A stretch of DNA of 64,000 nt from Planctomycetota bacterium (GTDB taxonomy: Bacteria; Planctomycetota; UBA1135; UBA2386), in assembly GCA_016716265.1 (NCBI GenBank), contig JADJWQ010000006.1:2135501-2199500 (forward strand). Reading direction: 5' to 3'. This document shows positions 18,459 to 32,015 of the stretch, in pieces (positions within the stretch are counted from its first letter, which is position 1; each line of letters starts with the position of its first letter). The notes under the pieces are model-generated. The model was not told where the DNA came from. It worked only from the letters and a program-made list of their open reading frames with translations, and did not search any database. The translations under genes were made by a program, and so were the position numbers.

Positions 18459-18472
18459 GCCGCGCGCGCGGC
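18459..18472. terminator. palindrome between convergent genes, possible terminator stem
   Basis: The 14 bases GCCGCGCGCGCGGC are a perfect palindrome in the 38-bp gap between the PASTA gene stop and the kinase gene stop. It could form a stem on either transcript. No T-run follows, so intrinsic termination is unproven. Confidence 0.3.
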
Positions 18473-21127
18473 TCACTCGAGCGCGCGCGCGACGCGCAGT
18501 CCGGTCGCGATCGTGCTCGTGCCCTCGACGCCGTAGTTGCGGAAGGCGGCGCGGGCCGTGTCGGGGCTCGACAGGAAGCTCCCACCGCGGAGCACCCGCC
18601 ACACGCTGCTGCCCGGGACGGCGTGCTCGACGGCGTCGTCGCTCATGAAGTACTCGTCGAGGCACCACTCGGACACGTTCCCACGCATGTCGTGCAGCCC
18701 GAAGCCATTGGGCTCGAAGCGGCCGACCGGCGCGTGCAGGACGTAGCCGTCGTGCCACTCGACTCCGTTCTGATCGCCGCCCGGATCGGCAGGGAAGAAC
18801 AGGTTCTCCATGCCGCGCAGCGATACCGGGTCGTCGCCACCTGGATACGCGGTCGCTTCACCGGCCCGGCAGGCGTACTCCCATTGCGCCTCGGTCGGGA
18901 GCGTGAGCCCGAGCCGGTTCGCGAAGCGGACGCCGCTGTTCCAGCTCACCTGCTCGACCGGGTTCTGCAACGTGAAGCGTTCGCCTTCCACGACCATCCC
19001 CGCGCGCATCCCGGACGGATTCTCCGACATGACCTCGGTCCAGAGCGCCTGGCTGACCTCGTACTTGCCGAGGAAGAACGGCTCGAGAACGTGGTCCTGC
19101 CGAACCTCGTTGCGGCGACGGTACGGCTCCGACAGCGGGCTCCCGGTCGTCACCGGCCCGCCGGGCAGGAGCACGAGGACCAGCCCGCTCCGCGCGTCGA
19201 GGTCGTAGCCCCGGCCGCGCGGGTCCGGGCGGGGACGCTCCCCCGACGCCACGACCAGGAACTCCCACAGCCCGGAGTCGCGGTCACGCCCGAGCGGGAC
19301 CAGTCCCGTCTGCCGCGTCAATGGGAGGTGCCGGTAGACCGGGGAGCGCGCGACGTCCGCGATCGCCTCGTCCCAGCGCGCCGCGTCCTCCGCGTCGAGC
19401 CCGCGAGCCAGCGCCTCCGCCTTCGCGACGTCGAGCCTCAGCCGGTCGCGGGCCTGCTCGATCCGCTCCATGTTCGCGAGCATCCGGTCGCGCTCCTCCC
19501 CGGTCGGCGGATCGGTGGTCGCCGCGGCAGCTCGCTCCGCGACGTAGCTCGGGCGCCGTGAGAGGAGGTCGTCCGCCCGCTGCAGCCAGGTGCGCATCAC
19601 CTCGATGCGATCGGGGTGGATCGGATACGTGCTCTCGAACTGGTCGGTCAGCGCCTGGGCGCTCATGAAGTCGAGCATCCGCGCCTGTCGCGCTGCCGAG
19701 AGCCGCTGCCGTTCCACGACCCGACCTCGCTGGACGAGGGCGCCGGTCAGCAGGGTGAAGACGACCAGGAACGCCGTGGCGACGACCGCGGCGACGGCGC
19801 GGTTGCGGCGCAGCGCGAGCCGGAGGAGCCCGAAGCGCCCGGGATCCGCGGCGATCGTCGGCCGATCGTCGAGGAACGCCTCGAGGTCGCGTGCGACCTC
19901 GAGCGCATCCGCGTAGCGCGCCTGCGGATCCCGGGTCATCGCCCGCTCGCAGATCGCCGCGAGCACGCGAGGCGCGGTCGGCGCGACGTCGGCGAGCGCC
20001 TCGGGGGGCTCGTTCAGCACCCGCTCGAGCACCAGCTCGGGGGTCGAGCCCTGCCCCGATCGCGTGTGGGGCGGTCGCCCCGCGAGCAGGTGGTAGAGCA
20101 TCGCACCGATCGAGTAGACGTCGGCGCGCGGCCCGGAGCCGGCCCCTCGTCCCCGCGCCTGCTCGGGGGCCATGTAGCACGGCGTCCCCAGCACCTGACC
20201 GTCCGCGGTCAGCGCAGGAGTGGTCGACCCCGCCCCGCCGAGATCGGTATGGAGCGACGAGTCGGCTGGCCCGTGCCGGGAGTGACCCTCGCGGAGCACG
20301 TGCGCGAGCCCCCAATCGAGGACGTAGGTCTCCCCGAAGCGGCCGACCATGACGTTCGCCGGCTTGAGATCGCGGTGGACGACGCCGTGCGCGTGGGCAT
20401 AGCCGACGGCCTCGCAGACCTTGACGAACACGCGCAGGGTGCGCGCCAAGGCCCACTCTTCGTGGTCGGCGGAGCAGTCGTCCAGCACCCTGGCGAGGCT
20501 GACCCCGCGGATCAATGGCATCGTGAAGAACAGCCTGCCGTCGTCGTCGATGCCGAAATCGTGGACCGAGACGATGCCGGGGTGCTGCAGCTGCGCGGTG
20601 ATCTGGGCCTCCTCGAGGAAGCGCCCGATCCGCTCGGCGCGGCGCGCGGGCGCGTGACCGCCAGCGCCCTCGTCGTTCACGACCTTCATCGCGAGGCGAC
20701 GGCGCAAATCGGCGTCCCACACCTCGTAGACGACACCCATGCCGCCACGCGCGATCTCGCCGCAGATCCGGTAGCGGCGCGGGCCCTGGCGGTGTGCGAC
20801 CAGGCGGCGCAGGACGTCGCAGATCAGCAGGCCAGGATCGGCGTGCTCCCGGTCGATGGTGATCGCGAGGGACGACGCACGACGGTCCTCGATGAGCCGC
20901 GCGAGGTCGACCGCACGTGCGGAGGGTGCTCGCGGCAATGAACCGATGACATTGTGCCACAGCTCCTGAAGTGCACGGAGCTCGTCCGCCTCGTCGGGGT
21001 GCTCCGTGCAGAGCTGCTCGAGCTCTCGCGCGGAGCAGGTCCCCGCCTCGCTCAGGCGCGCGGCCAGGATCTCCACGGCCGTCCGCGGTGGTGCGCTCTC
21101 CGAGCCACCGTTGGTATCGCAGGCCAT
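18473..21127 (-). CDS. Ser/Thr protein kinase with TM helix and SUMF1/FGE-like domain (second copy)
   Basis: 884 aa. It has the leader SARELEQLCTEHPDEADEL (32-50), then a kinase domain about 118-395: GEIARGGMGVVYE (123-135), Lys148 in LAMKVV, HRDLKPANV (251-259), DWG (271-273) in place of DFG, and GTPCYMAPEQARG. A membrane helix lies near 441-465, then a long alpha-helical linker and a SUMF1-like domain from about 660 (KYEVSQALWTEVM, PVEQVSWNSGVRFANRL, LPTEAQWEYACRAG, GFGLHDMRGNVSEWC, GGSFLSSPDTARA). The two FGE cysteines are absent here too. The architecture is parallel to the kinase at 5611 but the sequences are divergent, so this is not a recent duplication. No sigma factor is adjacent. 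The ATG at 21127 is chosen as the last in-frame start before the conserved leader. Confidence 0.92.
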   Translation of the reverse strand: MACDTNGGSESAPPRTAVEILAARLSEAGTCSARELEQLCTEHPDEADELRALQELWHNVIGSLPRAPSARAVDLARLIEDRRASSLAITIDREHADPGLLICDVLRRLVAHRQGPRRYRICGEIARGGMGVVYEVWDADLRRRLAMKVVNDEGAGGHAPARRAERIGRFLEEAQITAQLQHPGIVSVHDFGIDDDGRLFFTMPLIRGVSLARVLDDCSADHEEWALARTLRVFVKVCEAVGYAHAHGVVHRDLKPANVMVGRFGETYVLDWGLAHVLREGHSRHGPADSSLHTDLGGAGSTTPALTADGQVLGTPCYMAPEQARGRGAGSGPRADVYSIGAMLYHLLAGRPPHTRSGQGSTPELVLERVLNEPPEALADVAPTAPRVLAAICERAMTRDPQARYADALEVARDLEAFLDDRPTIAADPGRFGLLRLALRRNRAVAAVVATAFLVVFTLLTGALVQRGRVVERQRLSAARQARMLDFMSAQALTDQFESTYPIHPDRIEVMRTWLQRADDLLSRRPSYVAERAAAATTDPPTGEERDRMLANMERIEQARDRLRLDVAKAEALARGLDAEDAARWDEAIADVARSPVYRHLPLTRQTGLVPLGRDRDSGLWEFLVVASGERPRPDPRGRGYDLDARSGLVLVLLPGGPVTTGSPLSEPYRRRNEVRQDHVLEPFFLGKYEVSQALWTEVMSENPSGMRAGMVVEGERFTLQNPVEQVSWNSGVRFANRLGLTLPTEAQWEYACRAGEATAYPGGDDPVSLRGMENLFFPADPGGDQNGVEWHDGYVLHAPVGRFEPNGFGLHDMRGNVSEWCLDEYFMSDDAVEHAVPGSSVWRVLRGGSFLSSPDTARAAFRNYGVEGTSTIATGLRVARALE

Positions 21128-21258
21128 GGTGCCGCATTGTATCGAGGGCGCGACGACGCAGGCCCCGGCGGCCCCCTCGCACGGGCGCGCGTACGACGGC
21201 GACTCGCGTAGCTCGAGCAGCGCCGACGTGACGTCCACCGCGCTCCGCGTCGCGGCTG

Positions 21259-23103
21259 TCAGCGTACGTACATCTCGACCTCGAGCCACACCTCCCGCGT
21301 CGCGCCCGGCTCGAGCCGGAAGGTCCACGTGACGTCGGAGTGGCCGTTCAGACGGTAGTCCTGGCGCCCGTTCTGCCAGTCGGCGGCACGGAAGTCGCGG
21401 ACCACGACCGCTGGATCGCCCTCGGTCGCGAGCACCTTGCCGCCCAGCCCGACCGCGATCCGCAGGTCGACCGCCTCGTCGCGGTAGTTGGTGACCCTCA
21501 CCGTGCCGCGCTTCACGATCCGCGCGTACTGGTCGCCATTCCAGCGGATCCCCGCTACCTCGCGCGCGATCTCCTGCTCGTCGTAGTCGCCGCGCACGTC
21601 GACCGCGACCGTCACCGGCAGCCGCGCCGCACCCGTCACTGGCGTGTAGGTCAGCAGATCCTGGCCGAGCGGCAGCCCGTCCTTCGTGACCAACGCCGCG
21701 CCCGTGGTCCACGGCATCGGGCCGGGATTGCGCAGCTCGAGCTGGTGCCAGACGTCGTTCTGCGCGAGCTCGAGCGGCGACTCGCGATCGCCGGTCACGC
21801 GGGCTGCATTGCCCTGCGCGACGTCCCGGACGACGTCGACGTCCATCGTGTACACGTGCCGTAGTGCGACCTCGCTCGTCCACAGTGGCACGCTGGTCCG
21901 CGCCCCGCGCGGGATCGTCCGCCGCCCGACCGCGTAGACGAACAGGTCCTGCTCGCCGGTGAACGCGAGCTCCTGCGCCATGCCCATCGCGCCGCCGGCC
22001 GCGCCGGCGTCCTGGCCGGATTGCCGGAACTCGGACCCGCGCTGCGTGAACATCGCGTTCGAGAACGGATTCTGCTGGCCCATCAACTGCGGCGCCGCCT
22101 GCGCCAGCACGTCGCGCATCACGCGCTCGAGCGACAGCGGCGAGATCACGTCGCCGAAGCGGAAGTTCGGCACGCCGACGACCAACTCGAGCGATGCATC
22201 CTCGAGATCCTCGAGCTCGTTCAGGATCTCGCCCTGCAGCGCGAGACGGCCACGGTCTTCCAGTGCGCCGTCGAGCCGGTAGGTCGGGATCCAGCGCAGG
22301 CCGGGGGTGAAGTAGACGAGCTGGATCTCGACCGCGCGGCCCGCTGCCTCGGTGCCGAACTCGAACGCGAGGCGCTTGTGTCGCGCGGTCACCTGCTCGA
22401 CGCGCGTGGTCCGCGTCGCGAGGTCGGGCCCGCTGATCGCACGGACGTCCGCGACCGGGACGATCGCACGGCGCGGCGTCGCGCCGGTGCCCGCCGTGAT
22501 GTCGAGCACGACGAAGTTGCCGCCGGCACGGCTCGCGAGCTTCGTCGTGGTGCCGGCAGCGGGCCCCTCGGGGAGCTCGGCCCAGCGCGAGATCGGCGCG
22601 TGGGACGCGTATGCGGGAACTGGCTGGTAGCTGGAGCTCGGGAGCTCCGGTCCCGCGGCGACGGCCGGAGCCTCCTCGAGAACGGCGATGATCCGCGCGT
22701 CGAGCTGCCGCTCCTCCGGCCACTGCAGCGTGAGACGAACCTCGCGGCCCTCGTTCGCGCGCAGCAGATCCCGCATCTCGGTGCACGGCACGTCGGTGGT
22801 GCGCATCGTCACCGCCTCGACCCACTGCGCGGTCATCGACCGGATCGGGATCGCCTCGCAGGTGGCCCAGAACGAGCCGAGCACCGCGGAGTCGGGCACC
22901 GCGGTCGTGGCGAGCATGCCGGCGTCGTCGACGACACCGGTCGCGCGCTTGTGCAGCAGCGCGTGGCCGTCCTTGAAGACGACGACGCGCTCGGTGCGCA
23001 GCGTCAGCTCACCGGTAGCCGGGAGCGGGTCGGTCGACTCCTGTGCCCGGAGTGCGCACGTGGCGAGAGCGCAGACGGCGATCAGCAGGTGGAGGTCTCT
23101 CAT
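21259..23103 (-). CDS. DUF4139-type exported beta protein
   Basis: 614 aa with a signal peptide (MRDLHLLIAVCALATCALRAQ). The C-terminal two-thirds resembles DUF4139: VYFTPGLRWIPTYRL, LQGEILNELEDLEDASLELVVG, YAVGRRTIPRGARTSVPL, and TNYRDEAVDLRIAVGLGGKVL near the end. Related proteins (mucoidy-inhibitor A-like) have no established biochemical role. A GTG 12 bases upstream of the chosen ATG is an alternative start. It is on the same strand as the kinase gene, 131 bp upstream of it, and divergent from the alpha-galactosidase cluster. Gln/Met-rich residues at about 335-365 form an unusual low-complexity loop. Function unknown. Confidence 0.8.
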   Translation of the reverse strand: MRDLHLLIAVCALATCALRAQESTDPLPATGELTLRTERVVVFKDGHALLHKRATGVVDDAGMLATTAVPDSAVLGSFWATCEAIPIRSMTAQWVEAVTMRTTDVPCTEMRDLLRANEGREVRLTLQWPEERQLDARIIAVLEEAPAVAAGPELPSSSYQPVPAYASHAPISRWAELPEGPAAGTTTKLASRAGGNFVVLDITAGTGATPRRAIVPVADVRAISGPDLATRTTRVEQVTARHKRLAFEFGTEAAGRAVEIQLVYFTPGLRWIPTYRLDGALEDRGRLALQGEILNELEDLEDASLELVVGVPNFRFGDVISPLSLERVMRDVLAQAAPQLMGQQNPFSNAMFTQRGSEFRQSGQDAGAAGGAMGMAQELAFTGEQDLFVYAVGRRTIPRGARTSVPLWTSEVALRHVYTMDVDVVRDVAQGNAARVTGDRESPLELAQNDVWHQLELRNPGPMPWTTGAALVTKDGLPLGQDLLTYTPVTGAARLPVTVAVDVRGDYDEQEIAREVAGIRWNGDQYARIVKRGTVRVTNYRDEAVDLRIAVGLGGKVLATEGDPAVVVRDFRAADWQNGRQDYRLNGHSDVTWTFRLEPGATREVWLEVEMYVR

Positions 23104-23292
23104 GGCTCGGCTCACGGAACCGTATCGGTCCCTGGGTTGTAGACGGGTTCGACCTCCGGGGCACGCGGTCGCGGGTCACGGGCCGGTAACGACCCGCGGA
23201 GTTGCACGTCGCGGGTCTGAACGCCGCGATCCTGCGGCGGCGAAACAACACCGTGCATTGACGCCGGGACGCGGACGCGGTACCGCGAGGGC

Positions 23293-25269
23293 ATGCGGAC
23301 CCCCGCCGTCGTCGCCGGGCTCTTCGCCCTGGTCGTCCCGATCACCGCCGGTCTCGCCCAGGATCGCGACGCGGGCAGGTTCCCGCTGTCGTCGCTCGAG
23401 CTCGCGACGCTGCGGCAGGGCTGGGGCACACCGATGGTCGATCGCTCGGTGACGGGTCAGCCGTTGTCGATCGGCGGACGGCGCTTCGCGAGCGGGATCG
23501 GCTCGCATGCTCCCGGCGAGTGGTGGATCGAGCTCGGTGGCCGGGCGGAGCGCTTCGTCGCGTGGGTCGGAGTCGACGACGATGCCGGTGGACGCGGGAG
23601 CATCACGGTCGCGCTGTGGGCCGACGGCCGGCGCCTGTTCGCCTCGGACGTCCTGCGCGGCGGGATGGCGCCGCAGCAGATCGACGTCGACCTGCGCGGC
23701 GTGCAGCGCCTGCTGCTCGAGCTGGGCACCGCCGGCGACGGGCGCGACCACGACCACGCCGACTGGGCCGATGCCGCGCTGCTCATGGCATCGGGCCAGC
23801 CGACTCCCGTGCCACCACCTCTGGAGGCGCCCTACCTGCTGACCCCGCCGTCGCCTCCCGAGCCGCGCCTGAACAACCCCGCGGTCTGGGGTGCGCGACC
23901 GGGCCGACCGTTCGTCTACCGCATCCCGTGCACCGGCCGGCGACCGCTCGTGTTCGCCGTGCAGGGCATGCCGCCGGGACTGACGCTCGAGCCGGTGACG
24001 GGAATCCTGCGCGGGCGCGTACCCGAGCTGCCCGGGCGCTACCCGATGCGCCTGGCCGCCGAGAACGCCCAGGGCCGCGCCGAGACCGACTTCACGCTGA
24101 TCGTCGGCGACCGGCTCGCGCTCACTCCGCCGATGGGCTGGAACAGCTGGTACATCCATTACGACCGGGTGACCGAGGCCTACATCCGGCGCGCCGCCGA
24201 CCGGCTCCTGCAGTCCGGCATGGCGGACCACGGCTTCTGCTACGTCAACATCGACGACTGCTGGGCCAGGCGGCGCGGCGACGAGCCGTATCGCGATGCC
24301 TCGGGCGCGATCCTCCCGAATGCGAAGTTCCCCGATATGCGCGGCATGGTCGAGCACGTGCACGGCCTCGGGCTGCGAGCCGGGATCTACACGTCGCCGG
24401 GACCGTGGACCTGTGCCGGCTACGCGGGGTCGTGGCAGCACGAAGAGATCGACGCCCGGACCTTCGCGGCCTGGGGATTCGACTTCCTGAAGTACGACTG
24501 GTGCAGCTACGGGCAGGTGGCCACGGGAGACGGGCAGCAGCGGCTCACCGCGCCGTACGCGAAGATGGGCGCGATCCTCGCATCGCTCGATCGCGACATC
24601 GTGTTCAACCTGTGCCAATACGGGATGGGCTCGGTCTGGGAGTGGGGTGCGTCGGTCGGCGGCCATTGCTGGCGCACGACCGGCGACCTCGGCCTGGAGG
24701 CCGGCGGCTCCCTCCCCGGCTTCTATGCGATCGGGCTCGCCAATGCGGCGCACGCCGCTCACGCCGCGCCCGGCGCCTGGAACGATCCCGACTACCTGCT
24801 GCTCGGCTACGTCGGTGACGCCCACAGCATGGGCGAGGGCCGACCGACGTCGTTGAGCCCGAGCGAGCAATACGCCTACATGTCGTTGTGGTGCCTGATG
24901 GCCGCACCACTGATCTTCTCCGGCGACCTCGAGCGCCTCGACGATTTCACGCTGAACGTGCTGTGCAATCGCGAGGTGATCGCGATCGACCAGGACCCGC
25001 TCGGCCGCCAGGCGCGCATCGTGCGCAGCGAAGACGACAGCCTGGTCCTCGCCAAACCGCTGGCGGATGGCTCGCTGGCGGTCGGCCTGTTCAACCTCGC
25101 TCCGGTGCCGCGGCGGCTGGCCGTGACGTTCGACGAGCTCGGCTCGCCCCCGCTCCGGCGGGTCCGCGATCCGTGGCGGCAGGTCGACCAGGACGCCGAC
25201 GGGGATTCCATCGCGGCGCTCGTGCCGCGCCACGGCGTGCACCTGGTGCGCTGCTGGCCGCAGGAGTGA
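23293..25269 (+). CDS. alpha-galactosidase, GH27, with N-terminal NPCBM-like domain
   Basis: 658 aa. Signal peptide 1-22 (VAGLFALVVPITAGLAQ). Residues about 28-170 resemble an NPCBM carbohydrate-binding module (GIGSHAPGEWWIELGG, FVAWVGVDDDAGG). Residues 200-272 form a small Ig-like putative domain (GMPPGLTLEPVTGILRG). The GH27 barrel begins at LALTPPMGWNSW (275-286), with NIDDCW (319-324), FLKYDWC (nucleophile Asp402) and WNDPDYLL (acid/base Asp within 498-500). A C-terminal beta domain follows. These retaining enzymes release terminal alpha-galactose. It is first in a plus-strand run with the DUF5107/TPR protein and a sodium symporter, which suggests galactoside breakdown outside the cytosol followed by uptake. 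The ATG at 23293 opens the signal peptide. Confidence 0.93.
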   Translation: MRTPAVVAGLFALVVPITAGLAQDRDAGRFPLSSLELATLRQGWGTPMVDRSVTGQPLSIGGRRFASGIGSHAPGEWWIELGGRAERFVAWVGVDDDAGGRGSITVALWADGRRLFASDVLRGGMAPQQIDVDLRGVQRLLLELGTAGDGRDHDHADWADAALLMASGQPTPVPPPLEAPYLLTPPSPPEPRLNNPAVWGARPGRPFVYRIPCTGRRPLVFAVQGMPPGLTLEPVTGILRGRVPELPGRYPMRLAAENAQGRAETDFTLIVGDRLALTPPMGWNSWYIHYDRVTEAYIRRAADRLLQSGMADHGFCYVNIDDCWARRRGDEPYRDASGAILPNAKFPDMRGMVEHVHGLGLRAGIYTSPGPWTCAGYAGSWQHEEIDARTFAAWGFDFLKYDWCSYGQVATGDGQQRLTAPYAKMGAILASLDRDIVFNLCQYGMGSVWEWGASVGGHCWRTTGDLGLEAGGSLPGFYAIGLANAAHAAHAAPGAWNDPDYLLLGYVGDAHSMGEGRPTSLSPSEQYAYMSLWCLMAAPLIFSGDLERLDDFTLNVLCNREVIAIDQDPLGRQARIVRSEDDSLVLAKPLADGSLAVGLFNLAPVPRRLAVTFDELGSPPLRRVRDPWRQVDQDADGDSIAALVPRHGVHLVRCWPQE

Positions 25270-25372
25270 CGCCGCCGACCGTCGCTGCCGGAGGATCCCG
25301 CCGCGACGATGGTCGGTCCGGACGGCGTCTCGCGCTACGCTCCCTTCGCGGCGTCTCCTCTCGAGCTCGCTC

Positions 25373-28738
<3,366 letters not shown>

Positions 28739-28739
28739 C

Positions 28740-30266
28740 ATGGCGTTCACCGGACTCGACATCGCCGTCTGTGCAGCGTTCTTCGCCGCGCTGCTCGGCG
28801 TCAGCCTGTGGAAGAGCCGCGGCCGCGCGAGCAGCGCCGACTACTTTCTCGGCGGCCGGGCCCTGCCCTGGTGGCTGATCGGGATCTCGATCGTCGCCGC
28901 CAATCTCTCGACGGAGCAGTTCGTCGGCATGGCGGGACAGGCCGCTGGCGACGTGGGGCTCGCGGTCAGCGCGTGGCAGCTCACCGGGTCCGTCGGCATC
29001 GTCGTGGTCGCCTTCGTGTTCCTGCCGCGGTTCCTGCGGACCGGGATCTACACGATGCCGGAGTACCTGGAGTACCGCTACGGCGCGACGGCCCGCGCGC
29101 TGATGTCGGTGCTGACGGTCGTGATCTACGCGCTCGTGACGACACCGGCAGTGCTCTACTCGGGCGGCACCGCGCTGGAGACCGTGTTCGACATCGACCG
29201 GACGACCGCCATCGTCGCGATCGCCGCGGTCGGACTCGGCTACGTCCTGTGGGGCGGTCTGCTCGCCGCGGTATGGGCCGACCTGTTCCAGGGCACCGCG
29301 CTGCTGCTCGGCGGCCTCGTGACGGTCGTGCTCGGCGTGCAGGCCTGCGGGGGCTGGGACGCCTTCGTGAGCCACAACGAGCCCAAGCTGCACATGGTGC
29401 TGCCGCGCGACCACGGCGAGCTGCCGTGGACTGCACTGCTCGGCGGCATCTGGATCCCGATCGTCTACTACTGCGGCCTGAACCAGTTCATCGTCCAGCG
29501 CGCGCTCGCCGCCCGGAGCGTGGCGCAGGGCCAGCTCGGCGTGATCTTCGCCGGCGCGCTGTGGCTCCTGGTGCCGTTCGCGATCGTCATGCCGGGGCTC
29601 GTCGCCGAGCAGCTGCACGGTGACCGCATCGCGCGCACCGACCAGGCCTACCCGACGCTGGTCCGCGAGCTGGTGCCGTCGGGACTCCGTGGCTTCGTGC
29701 TCGCCGCGTTGGCCGGGGCGGTCGTCAGCTCGCTCGCGTCGATGCTGAACTCCGCCTCCACGATCCTGACGATGGACCTGTTCAGGCGCCACGTCCGCCC
29801 GCGGACGTCCGAGCGCGACCTGGTGCTGGTCGGCCGCCTGTGCACGGTCGGGCTGTTGGCACTCGCGACGTTCGTGTCGCTGTCGGAGCTTCTGGAGGGT
29901 GGCGTGTTCCGCTTCATCCAGGAGTTCCAGGGCTACGTGTCGCCCGGGATCGTCGCGGCATTCGTGTTCGGCTTCGCGTCGAAGCGGGCGCCGGCGGCGG
30001 CCGGGACCGCCGCACTGCTCTTCAGCGCACCGATCTACGGTCTGTTGCAGTGGCGCTGGCCCGACGTCCCCTACCTGCATCGGATGCTGGTGACGTTCGT
30101 CGCGCTGTTGCTGCTGATGGCGGCGATCACCCGGTGGCGGCCGCTGGAGGTACCGCGACCGCTGCCCGAGCGGACCGACCTCGATACGCGCTCGTCGCCG
30201 CTGGTCGTCGTCGCCGGGGTCGCGGTCGTGCTCGCGGTCGTCGCGTTCTTCGTGGTGTTCTGGTGA
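28740..30266 (+). CDS. sodium:solute symporter (SSS/SLC5 family)
   Basis: 508 aa, with about 13-14 hydrophobic helices, as usual for the family. Motifs: SSADYFLGGRALPWWLIGISIVAA near helix 1-2, NLSTEQFVGMAGQA, FLPRFLRTGIYTMPEYLEYRYG (sugar-transporter-like signature), GGLLAAVWADLFQG, and ALAGAVVSSLASMLNSASTI in the late helices that carry the second sodium site. The resemblance is to sugar/myo-inositol members of SLC5. It follows the DUF5107 gene by one base and lies downstream of the alpha-galactosidase, so galactose or a galactoside is the likely cargo (inference). It ends 18 bp from the convergent sulfatase gene. Confidence 0.92.
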   Translation: MAFTGLDIAVCAAFFAALLGVSLWKSRGRASSADYFLGGRALPWWLIGISIVAANLSTEQFVGMAGQAAGDVGLAVSAWQLTGSVGIVVVAFVFLPRFLRTGIYTMPEYLEYRYGATARALMSVLTVVIYALVTTPAVLYSGGTALETVFDIDRTTAIVAIAAVGLGYVLWGGLLAAVWADLFQGTALLLGGLVTVVLGVQACGGWDAFVSHNEPKLHMVLPRDHGELPWTALLGGIWIPIVYYCGLNQFIVQRALAARSVAQGQLGVIFAGALWLLVPFAIVMPGLVAEQLHGDRIARTDQAYPTLVRELVPSGLRGFVLAALAGAVVSSLASMLNSASTILTMDLFRRHVRPRTSERDLVLVGRLCTVGLLALATFVSLSELLEGGVFRFIQEFQGYVSPGIVAAFVFGFASKRAPAAAGTAALLFSAPIYGLLQWRWPDVPYLHRMLVTFVALLLLMAAITRWRPLEVPRPLPERTDLDTRSSPLVVVAGVAVVLAVVAFFVVFW

Positions 30267-30284
30267 GCGGGGGTCCGCCGGCCC

Positions 30285-31889
30285 TCAGCGCCGCTGCGCG
30301 CCGTGCTCGGCCCACCAGCCGCCGCGCGGCGTGAAGCCGGGGTCGAGGAAGCCCGCGTGCTCGCGCTCCCGGTTCGGCATGCCGCGCGACTGCAGTTCTT
30401 CGATGCTCCGCGCGTACGCCTCCGCGTCCCAGCTCGGGTTCGGCGTCGGGAAGCGCGCGCCGACCGCTTCCTGCCAGGCGCGCAGCTCGTCGAGCATGGC
30501 GGCGGCGCGCTCGGGATACTCGGCGGCCAGGTCGCGCTGCTCACCGAGATCCCGCCCGACGTGGTAGAGCTCCACCCGCTGGTCCTCGAAGTATGAGATC
30601 AGCTTCCAGCCGTCGTGGAGGTGGATCGCCGACGGCTCACCACCCTGGTTGCCGTAGTGGGGGTAATGCCAGAAGAGCGAGCGCTCGGGCAGGTGGCCGC
30701 CGCGCAGCACCGGCACCAGGCTGACGCCGTCGACATGCTGCTCGGGCCTCGCGGGCAGTCCCGCGATGGCCAGGATCGTCGGATAGAAGTCCGTCCCGAT
30801 CGCGGGCACGTCGCTGCGCTCGCCGGCCGTCACCCCCGGCCAGAGCACGTAGAACGGCTGCCGGATACCGCCTTCCCATTGGCGGCCCTTGCCACCGCGC
30901 AGCGGCAGACAGCTCGTCGCGAAGCCGTCGCCCGACGACACGCCGCCGTTGTCGGAGGTGAAGATGACGACGGTGTTGCCGGCCAGGCCGTGCTCGTCGA
31001 GGGCCCGCAGCGCAAGACCGACGCCCTCGTCCATGGCCTCGACCATCCCGGCGTAGACCGGATGGTCCTGGACCTGGCGCACGTCCATCGTGCGATCCAG
31101 GCGGAAGCGAGGCTCCTCGCGTACCGTCAGCCCCATCCGCTCCGCCTTCGCGCGGTACTTCTCCCAGCGTGCCCGGCTGCACTGGATCGGCGCGTGCACG
31201 GAGTAGAACGACAGCATCGCGAAGAACGGCTGGTCGGCATGCTCGGCGATGAAGGCCGCCGTCTCCCTGCCGAGCCGGACCGGCAGCTCCTCACCCGGCG
31301 GACCGTCCTCGAGCACCGGATTGCGGTACGGCGGGAAATAGCCACCCGGCGGCGTGCCTGCCGCGTGGCCGCCCCGATTCACGTCGTAGCCCTGCTGCTC
31401 GGGACCGTAGCCGTCGCCACCGAGGTGCCACTTGCCGGCGAAGAACGTCGCATACCCGTGCTCCTTCAAGGCCTCGGCGATCGTCACCTCCTCGAGCCGC
31501 AGCTGCATCTCGTAGCGGGCCGGCAGCAGCCGCGTGTTCCGCGACCACCGGTCGGGCTGGTTGCCGCCACCGATGTAGTCGGTGATCCCGACCCGTGCCG
31601 GATAGCGACCGGTCTGGATCGCCGCCCGCGACGGACTGCAGACCTGGCACGCCGAGTAGCCGTTCGAGAAGCGCATGCCGCCGCGGGCGATGCGATCGAT
31701 GTTCGGCGTCTCGTGGAACGCGCTGCCCTCGCAAGCCAGATCCTGCCGGCCGAGGTCGTCGACCAGGATGAACAGGAAGTTGGGCGGCCTCGCAGGCGAC
31801 GGTCCGGTCTGGGCGGACGAGAATCGGGCAGCGCAGAGCGCGATGGCGGCGACCAGCGTGCGAAGCAGGAGGGCGCGTGGCGGGATCAT
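30285..31889 (-). CDS. secreted sulfatase (Cys-type, family S1)
   Basis: 534 aa. Signal peptide 1-26 (TLVAAIALCAARFSSAQ). Metal-binding Asp-Asp in FILVDDLGRQD (44-45), and Cys84 in the maturation motif CSPSR followed by QTGRYPAR, which marks a Cys-type sulfatase whose cysteine becomes formylglycine. Further motifs: FFAGKWHLGG, HAPIQ, IFTSDNGG and LPLRGGKGRQWEGGIRQPF. S1 sulfatases hydrolyse sulfate esters of polysaccharides or aryl compounds; the exact subfamily cannot be set by eye. The neighbouring GH27/transport cluster (convergent) and the GH29 gene hint at sulfated, fucose- or galactose-containing glycans. The ATG at 31889 opens the signal peptide. Confidence 0.92.
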   Translation of the reverse strand: MIPPRALLLRTLVAAIALCAARFSSAQTGPSPARPPNFLFILVDDLGRQDLACEGSAFHETPNIDRIARGGMRFSNGYSACQVCSPSRAAIQTGRYPARVGITDYIGGGNQPDRWSRNTRLLPARYEMQLRLEEVTIAEALKEHGYATFFAGKWHLGGDGYGPEQQGYDVNRGGHAAGTPPGGYFPPYRNPVLEDGPPGEELPVRLGRETAAFIAEHADQPFFAMLSFYSVHAPIQCSRARWEKYRAKAERMGLTVREEPRFRLDRTMDVRQVQDHPVYAGMVEAMDEGVGLALRALDEHGLAGNTVVIFTSDNGGVSSGDGFATSCLPLRGGKGRQWEGGIRQPFYVLWPGVTAGERSDVPAIGTDFYPTILAIAGLPARPEQHVDGVSLVPVLRGGHLPERSLFWHYPHYGNQGGEPSAIHLHDGWKLISYFEDQRVELYHVGRDLGEQRDLAAEYPERAAAMLDELRAWQEAVGARFPTPNPSWDAEAYARSIEELQSRGMPNREREHAGFLDPGFTPRGGWWAEHGAQRR

Positions 31890-32015
31890 GATCGGTCGGC
31901 AGGTCTGGAGTTCGCCGCAGAGTGTAGCGGCGGATTGCCCTGCGGCGGCCTCCGCCGGCCGATCCCTCGGGCGCCCTGGGCAGCATGACCGCACCACCGT
32001 GGAGCGGTGCGTCGA